Below are positions 38,742-50,479 of a stretch of 64,000 nucleotides of DNA, one piece after another. Position numbers and translations under genes: made by a program. The stretch is from Ustulina deusta (taxonomy: Eukaryota > Ascomycota > Sordariomycetes > Xylariales > Xylariaceae): positions 62,001 to 126,000 of the forward strand of contig JAJNNX010000041.1 in the NCBI GenBank assembly GCA_023159155.1, given 5' to 3'. The notes below the pieces were generated by a model. That model ran no database searches, was not told where the DNA came from, and was given only the letters and a program-made list of their open reading frames with translations. Positions within the stretch are counted from its first letter, which is position 1. Each line of letters begins with the position of its first letter.

Positions 38742-39513
38742 ATGACATCGTCTGAGAACGTTTCTCCTTGCAGCATTGCGTGGGACTCGCTTGTACAGCG
38801 AAGTCTAGATGCTTGGGGTTCACGGTTTGATCGAAACCTTGAAAAGTCGTTTATAGAAAGCTTTACTGGTTTGGACGACTTCTTAGGTCAACCGCCGGAG
38901 ATGCTCATGTTTTGGTTTTTCCAACGAAGAGAAGTATTTCTCTCGCAGGAAACGATGGCCAAATGGAGCAGGGACAGATTAGACGATTACATCCTTCTCC
39001 CCGCTACTCCTGGATACGTCCTGAGGACCGATTGTTTCTTCGTCAGTCACTTCTGGCATACACGAAACGACCCCGATCCTGGCGGCAAATATCTTCGGCT
39101 TTGTCAAGACCAGCTCCGGCCACAAACTTGGTCATACATCTGGGTTGATTGGAGTTGCATACCTCAGGCTGCCCGCAACCAGCAGGAAGAGAATTACTTC
39201 AAGCGGTCGCTACAAACAATGTCAGGAATTATCAGAAACAGCGGGTTTATGTGGTATTACCCTCCGTTCCAACCTCGCATGTGGATTCTGTATGAGATTG
39301 CCGAATATAGCCTTACATGCGACGGTGGAATTGAAAGCACTGAGGATAACCGGGAGTTTAGGGAGCATATCATGGAGATGTTGCATGCGGGGGTTCGTCC
39401 GACACTCGAGAAGTATGGCTACAAATGCACCTATGACCGAGACCAAGAATTTCTCACCGCTTGGCTGGAGGCCCTTGTCCTTCTCAAAACCCTGAACTTC
39501 CTCATTTACGATA
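38742..39513 (+). pseudogene. SHFW/YIWVDWSCIPQ-motif gene, first exon up to the Fot1-like insertion
   Basis: The start is the ATG at 38742; the upstream in-frame codons have no ATG. The 257 codons before the insertion include FFVSHFWHTRNDPDPGGKYL (near 39030-39090), WSYIWVDWSCIPQ (near 39130-39170), E/F residues in NYFKRSLQTM and WILYEIAEYSL (near 39280-39310). The pattern SHxW...PDxxGxxL...W.WxDxxCxPQ...E...L...R.W..xE belongs to an uncharacterised family in fungi and other microbes. It recalls TIR- and HET-type signalling domains in layout, which is my inference. The frame runs into the transposon and ends at an artificial stop at 39564-39566. Without insertions it continues at 41441 and 56427 to give 327 residues. 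Confidence 0.7.
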
Positions 39514-39555
39514 AGCTAACACCCCCCCTTGCGAACCACCCCATCGCGACCCAGC
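39514..39555 (+). repeat. Left terminal inverted repeat of the Fot1-like element
   Basis: 42 bp, identical in reverse complement to 41397-41438, including a run of seven C. Confidence 0.95.
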
Positions 39556-40199
39556 CACCAAAATAGCCACCTACCAACTTTCGAAGCTATTATTTATAGC
39601 ACAACATAGTATTTATAGCCAACCTTAGTATTTTTATTAAATATTAAAACGTTCTGATTTTAATTACATTTTTAGTTTTTGTTTTTTCTGTTTCTAGTAC
39701 GTCCTTGTTTTTGGCTTTATCCGTATATAGCGTTCGCTATTGCAATTTTTGCTTGACTTGCTATATATAGGTTATATAAATAAAACAATAACCAAGTGGC
39801 AATTTGATTGACTTGCGCTTCGATATAGTTTTTTTAGCTAGTTTAGCTTTTAATAATTTAATGTATACTTTTAAAATTATAATTTTTTTGGCTTTTTAGT
39901 TAAGGGCTTTGCTAGCTTTTATAAAAAATAGCTTTTATAATAAATTATTAAAAAAAAAATAGTGCTTAGCTAATTTCTAAGTTATATACTACAAATTTTA
40001 GCTTTTTATAAATATTACAATTTTTATTTAGCTTGGTCTAAGCTAATATTTAAATGTTTTAAGTTAATTAGTTAGTATAAATATTAGCTAAACCTTATAA
40101 ATAATATTTTTATTTTTAAATATAATATATTTTAAAAATAATAGTAATTAAATATTTTTTAGCTATATTTTAGCTGTTATTTATGCTTTTTTAATAGTT

Positions 40200-41230
40200 T
40201 TTAGTAATAAAATAGCATTGCAAGCCTATTTATATACTATAATTATATTTTTTTTTAAAAGTATAATATTAAAGTAGTTTTTAAATATTTTTTTAATTTT
40301 ATTTTTAAGCTTTTTTTTTAATAAACTAAAAACTTTAATATTTAATACTTATATAATATAGCTATAATATAGTTTATAAAAAACAAGCTATATTTTATTT
40401 AAAAAATAGAGTTATAAAAAGTTATTATTTATATATAAGTTATAACTATTATATATTAGTATAACTTATATATTGCTAAAATAGCCTTAAATAAACGGAA
40501 TAAAAATATTAATAAGTTAATTAATAGTAATAAAATTATAGGTTTATTTATTAAGCAAAGTTTTAAATTGCTAGTTTTTAAATAAACTATAATTTATATC
40601 TAGAAACTATTAACTCTAAATATTAATTTTTTTAAAAATAAGCAGTAATAATAAAGCAATATTTTTATTACTAATATATTTAAAAAATATTATTTATTTG
40701 CTTTTTTTAACGTTTTTTTTTAAAGCTATATATATTAAAGCTTTATAAATAATCTAATAACCTTTTTTTATGCTTTAGCCAATACTTATTTTATTAGCAT
40801 TAAAAAATTGTTCTAGAAATATATTTGCTAGTTTAAAAACTTTAAAATATTTAAAAAATAGTTTAATATTAACTATAATTATTTTATTAATATATAAATA
40901 GCTAATAGATATTAATTTAGTAGTTTTTAGTTTAAGATTATAAAAAAAAAAACATATATATTATAACTTTCTAAATATTTTAGTATTTTTAAAAATTAAT
41001 AATATATATTTAGCTATATATTTAAATTTAATTATTAAAAACATAAAGCTTAGCTTAGCTTAACTTATAGTTTAATTAGCTAGTTTAGTTTTAAAATATA
41101 TAAATAAGATCTAAAAGTATTAGTATAACTGCTTTTTAGTTAAAATATTATTAAAGCAGCAGTATATATATAACTAGTTAATACCTTATTAAATAGCTGC
41201 TTATTTTTGCGAAGTACTAAGTTGAACAGT
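40200..41230 (-). pseudogene. DDE_1 (Fot1/pogo) transposase relic
   Basis: The minus strand near 40800-40778 reads FNANKISIG, matching the Fot1/pogo motif FNADETGIxxG with catalytic Asp turned to Asn and Glu to Lys. Near 40350-40300 it reads LNIKVFSLLKKK, matching the conserved PLDVGVFSPLKxx block that follows the last catalytic Asp. All differences at these blocks are G-to-A or C-to-T. No open frame remains. The exact limits are approximate. Confidence 0.75.
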
Positions 41231-41396
41231 ACGAACTATAGCTGCCGCACGCTGTTAGTTGCTATATAAAAATATTGCAATAAAAAGGAGTTAATTCTAA
41301 AGAAAATAAAAGTAAAAAAAAAACATAAGAACTAAACGCAGTCGCGTTATTTAACAATTTTTAATTGAGGTGGTTGGGGTTAGTAGCGCGTTTTTA

Positions 41397-41438
41397 GCTG
41401 GGTCGCGATGGGGTGGTTCGCAAGGGGGGGTGTTAGCT
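41397..41438 (-). repeat. Right terminal inverted repeat of the Fot1-like element
   Basis: 42 bp, identical in reverse complement to the left end. It is followed by TA and then host exon sequence tcaggcgattcc. Confidence 0.95.
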
Positions 41439-41440
41439 TA

Positions 41441-41589
41441 TCAGGCGATTCCAAGATCATATCACATGGAATCCCAGTGTCCAAGTGCTACGCATGTACA
41501 CCATGAGGGGTGTTGCAGACCTTCGCCGATATGAAGGAACTTTGACTTTCGGCGGGCAATGTTACAAGTTCACACCATTTCTGACTTGG
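41441..41589 (+). pseudogene. SHFW-motif gene, rest of first exon
   Basis: 149 bp that continue the frame from 39513 with no stop. Readable blocks include RRFQDHITWNPSVQVLRMY and YEGTLTFGGQCYKFTPFLTW. The exon ends TGG at 41589, followed by a consensus donor GTATGT. With the first part, exon 1 is 921 nt, exactly 307 codons, so the intron is in phase 0. Confidence 0.8.
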
Positions 41590-41638
41590 GTATGTACTCT
41601 AATATTATGACATGATTCTGCTTATTACTAAACGTTTT

Positions 41639-41788
41639 TGACAAGATAAGTGGATACGTATACAAGTGAGCAGAATGTCTTATGTATTCAGGATAATTAG
41701 AAGGAAGAATCAAGGACCAAGGGTCCGGGGGAATCTAGTAATATATATAGTCAGAAAATAGAATATATTTAATCTCTACATTCTAATA
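41639..41788 (-). repeat. Left LTR of C (3' LTR of a minus-strand element)
   Basis: 150 bp, direct repeat of 56265-56414. The left half is the less mutated half. Confidence 0.92.
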
Positions 41789-42952
41789 CTCCTACTTATT
41801 TTAAACTTGTATGTTGCTTTAATTGTTTAATATAATTGTATAAAATATAACTTATAAATATAGATAGTAAATATAGTGTTTTAACGTTTTTAGAAAATTT
41901 TAAATATATTACTAGATTTTTTTTTTTTATAATTTGTAATAAGTCTTTTTTATAAGAAGCTTTAATATATTAAAGTTTTAAAAGCTTGTTAGTACTTCTA
42001 GTGTTTTTTTTTTATTTTGTTTAGAGTTCCTAGTACTAGCTGAACTTATAAAAAACCCCTATAGGAAAAAAAAAAAAAACAGATATAGGCTAGTTAGTAA
42101 TAATATATGGATCACTTAGCTAAGCATATGTAGTTTTTTAGTTTTAGGTTATTAGGGCCTAAATAAAAATAATTTTTTATAGCTATTTATTAATAAATTT
42201 GTAATATATTATATAATAAATATAAGTTTTAGCTGCTAAGTATATTATTAGTATTATATTATATTATAAATGTTTAGATTTTTTTAGAAATAAAGTTTAA
42301 AAAGGTCTGTTGTTTTTTTTAAAAGATATTTTTAGTACGTAATCTAGTTATTATATTTTAAACAAGGTTATAGTCCTAAAATATTATAGCTTTACTTTTA
42401 AATAGGTTAGCTATTATTGTTATAGCAAAAGTATGCTATTTTGTGTTTTTTTATAGGTTTTTTATTAGTTGTTTAATTAGAACATAAAAAAAATCTATTT
42501 AAGTTTTTTTGCTATTTTTTTGGCAGTTATAAAATGTACTAAATATATTCCGGGTATAAGCGTTAAGTATTATATTACTAACTTTTTAAATTTTTTTTTT
42601 TTTAGATAATTAAAGAATATTAATTTTAAATAGATATAAAGTATAGCTATAACTATAAAATTATAGTATTGTTTTAAATGTTTGGCTAGTTAATTATTAG
42701 TTAATTTTAGATATATTAGTAGTTTTATAAAAAAACTAACTAGGTTTAATATAGATATATTTTTAATAGCTAGTAATAAAAACTTTTATTTAATATTATT
42801 TTAAAATAAATAATAATAATAAAATTAGATAGTATAATAATTAATAGTTTAATATTAATAAATAAGGTTATTTTAATAAATTTAAAGTTTTTATAATAAT
42901 ATATAAATAGTAAAGAAAATTTTTTTTATAATAGTAATTATATAATTGTTTT
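41789..42952 (-). other. 3' non-coding part of C between its left LTR and the T insertion
   Basis: 1.16 kb of T-rich sequence, continuous with 50287 onward. The pol relic ends on the other side of the T insertion near 50500, so this is most likely 3' untranslated region. No motif was recognised. Confidence 0.5.
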
Positions 42953-43255
42953 TGTTGAATGGGCTATATACGATATATCGTACGTAAAAACAAATAACGT
43001 GCGTAGATAGAATACAATGTATTGTACTATATTATTTATAGAAAAAAGAGAAAAAAGAGAATGTTTGTATAAAGCATGAGTTTTTTATATTTATGTGAGA
43101 GCTTACGCTATTGTATGAGCTAATATAACAAAGAGGAAATAAGGTCTTTTTTGTCCGGCCGAGGTCCAGCTAATATTTGTATAACAGCCAAGCGTAAATT
43201 TATATTCTATATAAGTTGTATAATAAGGTTGTAACTAATGCTAGTTATTCCAATA
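42953..43255 (-). repeat. Third T, left LTR
   Basis: 303 bp. Its left half is the least mutated version of that part in the window. It includes the 14-bp palindrome TACGATATATCGTA, which reads TACAATATATTGTA in the other copies. Confidence 0.92.
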
Positions 43256-43806
43256 CTAGCTATTTTTTTTTTTGGTTATAACTGCTTATTGTATAAAAAA
43301 AACAAAAAAAGTAATTATATAACTGTTTAGATATATATATAAAAGTTTGATTACTAAAAAGATAACTAGGTTAGTAATCTGGTTTATATGTACGGCTGCT
43401 AGGTTAGTAGATTATTTTTTTTTAATAAGGTTATATAACAATATTGCAAGGCTACTGCTTTAGCTATATAGTTGGTTAAGAATTATAGGCCAAACGTTAT
43501 TTAGTAACTATTTAAGTTAAAGCTAAATATTTGCTTTTGTTCTGTGTAATAGCGAGGTTTATAATTAGCTAGTTTGTTTGGTTAGTAGGTTTTGTACGGG
43601 CAGTTGCTTGTTAAAAGCTTTTAAAGTTGTTTATGTTTGGTTAACTAGGCAGGTTATTTATATAAAAAAAAATTAATTGATTAGAAGTTAGGTTAGTTTA
43701 TGCGTAGGGGGATTTATATATAAAAGGGTGCTTAAGTCTTTTGTTGTTTTTTGTTTTTTTGTTGTTTTTTAAAATTTTTTGTTTTATATATTTGTTTGTT
43801 TTTATA

Positions 43807-43809
<3 letters not shown>

Positions 43810-43851
<42 letters not shown>
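43810..43851. repeat. (TA)21 microsatellite inside the third T
   Basis: 42 bp of uninterrupted TA. The equivalent positions in the other T copies (15938-15950 and 18440-18460) have much shorter runs, so the tract expanded in this copy. Confidence 0.9.
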
Positions 43852-43857
<6 letters not shown>

Positions 43858-45479
43858 ATAGATACTATCTAGCTTTTTAGTAATAATAGTTATATATTAA
43901 GAATTATTAGCTAGGACAATAATTATTATATAGTGTTATTACTAATAAATAATCCTAATAATTGTTAGTTTATTATAGCGCTATATATTAATATATATAT
44001 TTGTTTTTTTGTTATATATATGTTTGTTTTGGTGTATTGCTAATATTTTTGCTTTTTATATATAGACTAATAAAGCTTAGGTTGCTGCCATACTATTGGT
44101 TAATATATAGATCCGGGTGCTTGCTAATATACTTTTTGTATATTCGATTATGTTTATTTTCCGCTAAAAGGGTTACTTTTGTGCGGTCTTTATTTAGTTG
44201 CGCAGTATTACTATTGTTGTATATATAAAGAATATTTATGTAATATATAGTGGTTATTTGTTCTGTAGCTATTGCTAGATTGTTAAGTTTTAAAGTAATA
44301 CTTACGTAGCGTATGTTTGGCGTTTGTATAGCGCTTGGTATAATTATTATGTTTGAAAAAAAAGGAATAAATTAGTTGTATAATAAAGAAAATAGGAAAA
44401 GAAAAAATAGGAAGAAATGGCATTTATGTTTGTTTTTTTTTTTAAAGTTAATTTATTATATATTGCTTTTATACTTCTGACTTTTTTTTTTTATAAATAC
44501 TATAGTTATATATAATTTTTTATGTTTTATTAATAAATATTTTTATTTATATAGTTAATTTGTTTGTTAATATAAGGGTTTTTAAAGTTTGGTTCGGTGT
44601 TTTTTTTATAAACGTATTAGCTAGATTATTTTTATTATTAATCTATTATATTTTGGAAATTTTTTATTTTTTGTACGATTTTTTTAATAATATAATATTA
44701 ATTATTAGGCGTTTTTCTTGCGTAGTACTAAGCTTAATAAAATAATTATATAACAATTTTAAATTAAAACATAAAACGGCTGGAATTAAGGGCAGTTATA
44801 GCATAGTTATAATTTTTAAAAATATTATATAAAAAGTAATAGTACTATTAAAACTATTAACTATACTATATAATTTATTTATAAATATGTTTTTTATTAT
44901 TTTTTTATATTTGTTTGAATTCTAGTATATAATATTTTTTTTAATTTTAAAGCTTGAATTTTTTTTTATATAACGTTTAGTTTTTAATACAATTATAAAT
45001 CTAAATTAAAAAGTTATATTTATATTATTTATAAATAACCTATCTATAAAGATAAATAGTTTTATATAATATAGGTTTATTAATATAAAGGTTAAGCTAT
45101 GATTTTTATTATCTATTTGTTACTAGATTTTTTGGTTTAAATTTTTAATATTATATAGCTTAGGATATATAACTTAGGCAGCTATATATAAGTTATACAC
45201 TGCTTTAGGCTAGTAGATATTACTAATATATATATTTTTTGCTTGTTACAAAACATATTGCTATACAAAATTAGTTATATAGGGGTTAATCTAGTCTAGT
45301 TAGTTTATTTAGTTTTTTTAAGTTAAAATAATATTTTTTTTGGACAAAAATATAATTTGTTTACTATTAAACTTTATAAAATAACCTGGCTAAAGTATTT
45401 TTTTTAGCTTTATATAAAACTTGGCTTGCTATAATTTATATTTTTTTTTTTTTAAAAAGCCTAGTAATATAAAACTAAA

Positions 45480-46160
45480 CATATTATCTGTTTATAGTCC
45501 AGTAATACTAAAGTTGTCTAAAGGTCTTTTAATAAAAAATAAGTATAAGTTATATATAAAAATAGTTATATTAAACTTTTTGTAGTAGTACTAATAGTAT
45601 GTTTTAAACTAGTATAAACCTGATTTAGCAAGTTTATATAATAGTTATATAATTTATAAGATTATTCTATTAAAATATTTTAATTTTAGTTCGGATAATA
45701 GTTATACAAGGATTTTTTTGGCTAATTTGTTTTTTAATTATATATACACTTATATAATGTTTTAAAGTTTGCCTAAGATATTAAAATTGCAAATTAGAAA
45801 AAGTCCTAGTATAAATAGTAATTTTTGGCTTATTTGCTGGATTGTTAGTAATTAAATAAATACTATTTTTTTTTTAGTATTATTATAATTTTATATAATA
45901 AGTTGGGATTTTTTATATAGCTTAGTTGTTTTTTTTTTGATTTTTTGTATAAGCTAGGATTTAGAAATATAAATATTGCTATGTTTTGTTAGATTATATT
46001 TTATAAATTAAAATATGCTTTATACAATAAGATTATTAATTTTAGTAGCGTTAGATTTTTTGAATAAGGCTCTAGGTGTATTAATAATACTATTTTTGTA
46101 TAGCTTAATAGCTAGGGCATAGTTCTGTTTTTTTTTAACGGTTAGAAATAGTTAACTAAT
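45480..46160 (-). pseudogene. Third T, copia reverse transcriptase relic
   Basis: The minus strand with stops ignored reads RALFKKSNATKINNLIV near 46075-46020, a stretch found upstream of RT in fungal copia polyproteins. Then comes LYWFKTYYQYYYKKFNITIF and, near 45500-45480, SITGLQTDNMFSF. This matches the fungal copia core 'GVVGLQTDDTL' with one Asp turned to Asn and Gln to stop. RNase H should lie between here and about 43700, and gag/integrase between 46200 and 49900. Neither is resolved. Confidence 0.8.
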
Positions 46161-49100
46161 CTATTATATAAAAGTTATATAAAATATTATAGCTTTTAGG
46201 GGTTGTTTGCGTTTTTTTTATATAATAAAGGCTTAAAAAGGTTATATTTTATTTTTTTTTTTAGTATATTTATCCGGAATATTTTTTTTAGTTATATAGT
46301 AATAAAGCTTAATTTATATTTAATAAAAATATATTAGGCTATTTATTAAATTAATAATTATATTAAGGTTTTTAATTAACTTGATTTTATATAGTTTATT
46401 TTAGCTTTTTTTTTTTGCTATATTATTATTTTGCTATATAAAGGCAATAAAAATATATTATATAAGGCTGGCTTGTTATACTAGTTAATTATACGGTTAA
46501 TTTTAACCTTTGTTTTTTTGTTATATAATATTTTTATAGTTTTTTTAATTGCTTTAGCTTTTTATACAATATTAAATAAAAAAGGTAAGTTCTGATTAAT
46601 TTTAGGGTAGGCTCTAAAAATAAAAAGGGTTAATATAAAGCTGTTTAGCCTAGTAGTATTGTTTAAAGCTTTAATTGCTATTTAGAAAATTAATTTATTT
46701 TTTGTATAATTATTAATTTTAGCTTTTAATATATTATACGTACGGCAGAAAGGGCTATATACTTTTTTGATTTTGCTAATTGCTTAGTACGTTTTAATAG
46801 GTATCGTACAGTACTAGGTGCCTATAATTTTTGCTTAGTTTTAAAATTCTTTAAACAAAAAATTTATATTTAGGTATATATAATATAGTTAGGGGGTTTT
46901 TAATATATATTAATCTAGTACTTATATAGTGCTTTTTAGGTATTTTATATAAATATTAATTTAAGAAAAATTATTGCTTAAAAAAATATAGCAGTATTAA
47001 TAATATAAAAAACTTGCTTATTGTTTATTTATATAGCATTAATTATAACTTTATAATTAAAATTATAATTATTTTTAATTAAAAATTTAAATTATTAAAG
47101 TACTAGGTTATACAATTAATAGTAGTAATAGAATTTCTAGATTTTTTTTAAAATTAAATGGTTAATATTGTGTTCTATACAACTAAGCATTATATATAGT
47201 TTTTTTATATAAAAATATTTGAATTAATAGTATAATTGTTATAATTCTATTTTAATAAAATATAGTCTAGCTTTATAAAAGCTTATATTAAAAAATAAGT
47301 GTTTTTATTTATATATAATAGGAATAGTTTTCTTGTTTTTTTATACAATAATATTTTTTATATTATTAAAATAAGCTTACAAGCGGTTGGCGTTCTTTAG
47401 TAAGAATAGGAATAATATTAGGCTATTTAGAATATAATATATTATTATACTAAAAGAATTATTTATTTGTATAGTACTTATAGCAATAATTATATTACTA
47501 CTGCCAAACTTGATATTTATACTACTTGGGGTCTAATCTATTTTTATACAAAAGTAAAATTTAAAATAGGCTTTTAATTGTGCTTTTTTTACTATTGAAT
47601 AGTTCGAAACGCTTATATTTTAGAGTTTGCTTTAGTACTTTATATAATACTAGTTATTAAAAGTAAACTAGTTAGATAGTATGTTTGTTTTGTAATTTTA
47701 AATATTTTTTTTAGTTATATAGTAAATAAAAATATTATTTATTAAGAATTAGATAGATTAGTTACCGAATTTTTTGTTAAGTTTTTTATTATTTTTGTCC
47801 AATTCTAGATATTTTTTATATTTTATAAAGTATACCAAGAACTTTTTAGATATAAGTTCTGCTTTATTAATTATTTTATACGAATTAAAGTATTGATTTT
47901 TTATACAAGCTTGTTTTTAGAAGGTATATTTAGTTAACTAATAATCTTCTTTGTAGCATATAAAGCATTTTTTGTTTGTATAGTAGTTCTGGCTTTTCTG
48001 GTTTTTTTAGTAGTTTTGCTATATATTTAGCTTGTTTGATAATCTAGGAAATTTGTACTATTGGCCTTTTATATAATAGCTTTAGTTATATTTCTTATTA
48101 GTAAAGTAAATATTATTATTTTTTTATATAAAGTTTTTTAATATATTGTTTAATACTATCTAAATATATGCTTAAAAATCTAAAAAAAAACTTTTACTTA
48201 TTAGCTTTTGGAATATAAGGGCTATAGCTAATTCTAGGATTTTTTGGTATGCTTATATAATTGTTATACTTAGCTAGATTTTTTTTTAATAACTTGCGCT
48301 AAATGCTTGTTATATTTTTAAAAGCTTATTAATTATAAGATTTAATATTTTATGTAATGCTAGATCTAGGTATTTTTTATTTATTTATATAAACATAATT
48401 ATAGTCTAATTAGCCTAGTACTAACTATAGTTCATATTAGTATTAAAATAAATATTTATTATATAATAGATTTTATATTAAGTTTTTTTAAGTCTAATCT
48501 AATATATAAAATAGTTTTTTATATAACTTTTAAAAATTATTAGAAATACTACATAGTATTAGTCCTTTATAATTCCAAATTATTAGTACATATTTATAAA
48601 TAGGCGTACCTTGTTATACAAAAAGTTATACGGCTTACTTATATAATTCTTTTCTTTTTTCTATATTTTTTAAAAAATCGCGTACTTTTTAGGAAGGATT
48701 ATTTTATTTTATACAATTTTTATAAGGGGTAAGTCTAAAAATAAGTTATTTGTTATAAGGTCTAGTATTATATAAAAGTATACCTATTATAATAAGGTTT
48801 AAGAAAGGTTATAAATAATAGGGTATTTATATATAGGTTAGAAGTTCGATTTATAATTTGCTTTTGTTGTATATTTATATATATATTTAGAAATATTTTA
48901 AAATTTAATAGTAAATCATATAAGTAAATAGGGGGTCTAATTTTTAAAAGTTTAGAATTATATGTTTTTTAAAAGTCCAAGCCGTATAAGTTCTAATTAT
49001 CTGATTTTTAGTTTTATTTCTATTTATACAATAAGTATAAAAGCTGGAATATACCAAAGTATAGGGGTAGGCTAAGGGGTAGGCCAAAATTATTAATTTA

Positions 49101-49978
49101 ATATAAAAAAAATTAAAAGTTATTATATAATAGAAATAAAAATAAATTAAATAACTAATAGCTTTAAAAAGTTTTTAATAAGTTCAAATTTTTTTTGTAC
49201 GATTTAAGCAAGGTTTTTTATATATATACTTAGGTTGTTTTATAGCTATATTTTTTTATATATAATAGCTTTAGAAAGTTTTATATAAATATTTATATAA
49301 AGTTATACAAAATGTTTAAGTTTTTATTCTATAAAGTCTTTTTTATACATTTTTTAAAATATTTATTCGTTATTAATTATATAGTAATATTTTTTAATCT
49401 AAAAAGCTACATACGTATTAAAAATTGCTTTTAATATTATATCTAGATCGATTAGTTAGCTCTAATATTAAAAATCAAATATATTTTTTACAGTTTTAGA
49501 GTTAATATAAAGTTTTAAAGCAAGCTTATTATATATAAATTAAAGATATATTTTAGCAGCTTTTATAGTTTTGTATAGTAGATATAATACTATAATAAAA
49601 AAATTAAAAAAAAAATATTGTCTAGCTATTATATAGTAGTATAGTTAAAAGTAATACAATTACGTATTATTTTTATTTTTTTTATATAATATTTTTAATA
49701 TTTTTTATAAAAGGTTAATATTTATATATTAAAAATTAGATTTTTTTTACTTTTTTTATAACAAATAAATATATTTAATAACTTATAGTATAAAATATTT
49801 ACTTTATTTTGTATAATATTATTATTGCTATTTTGTAGAAAGGTAATAGTTATATAATAAAGATTTTAAAGTACAATATAAAGACTTATCTAAATAGGTT
49901 CGATTTTATTTTTACTTTTGCTAATTTGTAATATGTTTTTGCGATTTTTTTTAAAATGCTTTTATAACTACTAATTAG

Positions 49979-50281
49979 TATTAAATGGGCTATATACAAT
50001 ATATTATACATAAAAACAAATAATACATATAAATAAAATATAATATATTATACTATATTATTTATAAAAAAAAAAAAAAAAAGAGAATATTTATATAAAG
50101 CATAAGTTTTTTATATTTATGTAAGAACTTATGCTATTGTATAAGCTAATATAATAAAAGGGAAATAAGGTCCCTTTTGTCCGGCCGAAGTCTGGCTAAC
50201 ATCCGTACAACAGCCGAACGTGAACTCGTACTCCGTGCGAGTTGTACGATAAGGTTGTAACCAATGCTAGTTATTCCAACA
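49979..50281 (-). repeat. Third T, right LTR (5' LTR of a minus-strand element)
   Basis: 303 bp. The right half (ccggccgaagtctggc, gtgcgagttgtacg) is nearly intact, and the left half is AT-shifted. Confidence 0.92.
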
Positions 50282-50479
50282 GTTTTGTTGTTTTTAGTTA
50301 TAGGGCAGTTTTGCTAATATATAAAGTATTTTATTAAAGGTAGTAGTAAGTATTAATAAGTTTAAAAGTTTTTTGAAATAGGACGCCTAAAAAAATAAAA
50401 GTTTCTAAAAATAAGTTAAGTAAGTCTTATATAAGTAAATGTTTTTATAGCCTTTTAAGATATAATATTATTAGGTATA

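Larger units (their letters stand above)
39514..41438 (-). mobile_element. Fot1/pogo-type DNA transposon, 1925 bp, in exon 1 of the SHFW-motif gene
   Basis: Ends are perfect 42-bp inverted repeats (39514-39555 and 41397-41438) beginning AGCTAACACCCCCCCTTGCG. A TA target duplication is at 39512-39513 and 41439-41440. Size, TA target and repeat length fit Fot1-type members of the pogo group. The interior is AT-shifted by RIP, while the inverted repeats are untouched GC-rich sequence. Removing the element and one TA restores the reading frame of the host gene exactly (GAT ATC AGG across the site). This independently proves the boundaries. Confidence 0.93.
42953..50281 (-). mobile_element. Ty1/copia element T, third copy (7329 bp), inside C
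   Basis: Starts TGTTGAATGGGC and ends ATTCCAACA. It is flanked by GTTTT (42948-42952 and 50282-50286). LTRs are 42953-43255 and 49979-50281. It aligns end to end with the inner T at 17581-24867. It is the best copy for reading pol, because it is not interrupted. Confidence 0.94.
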
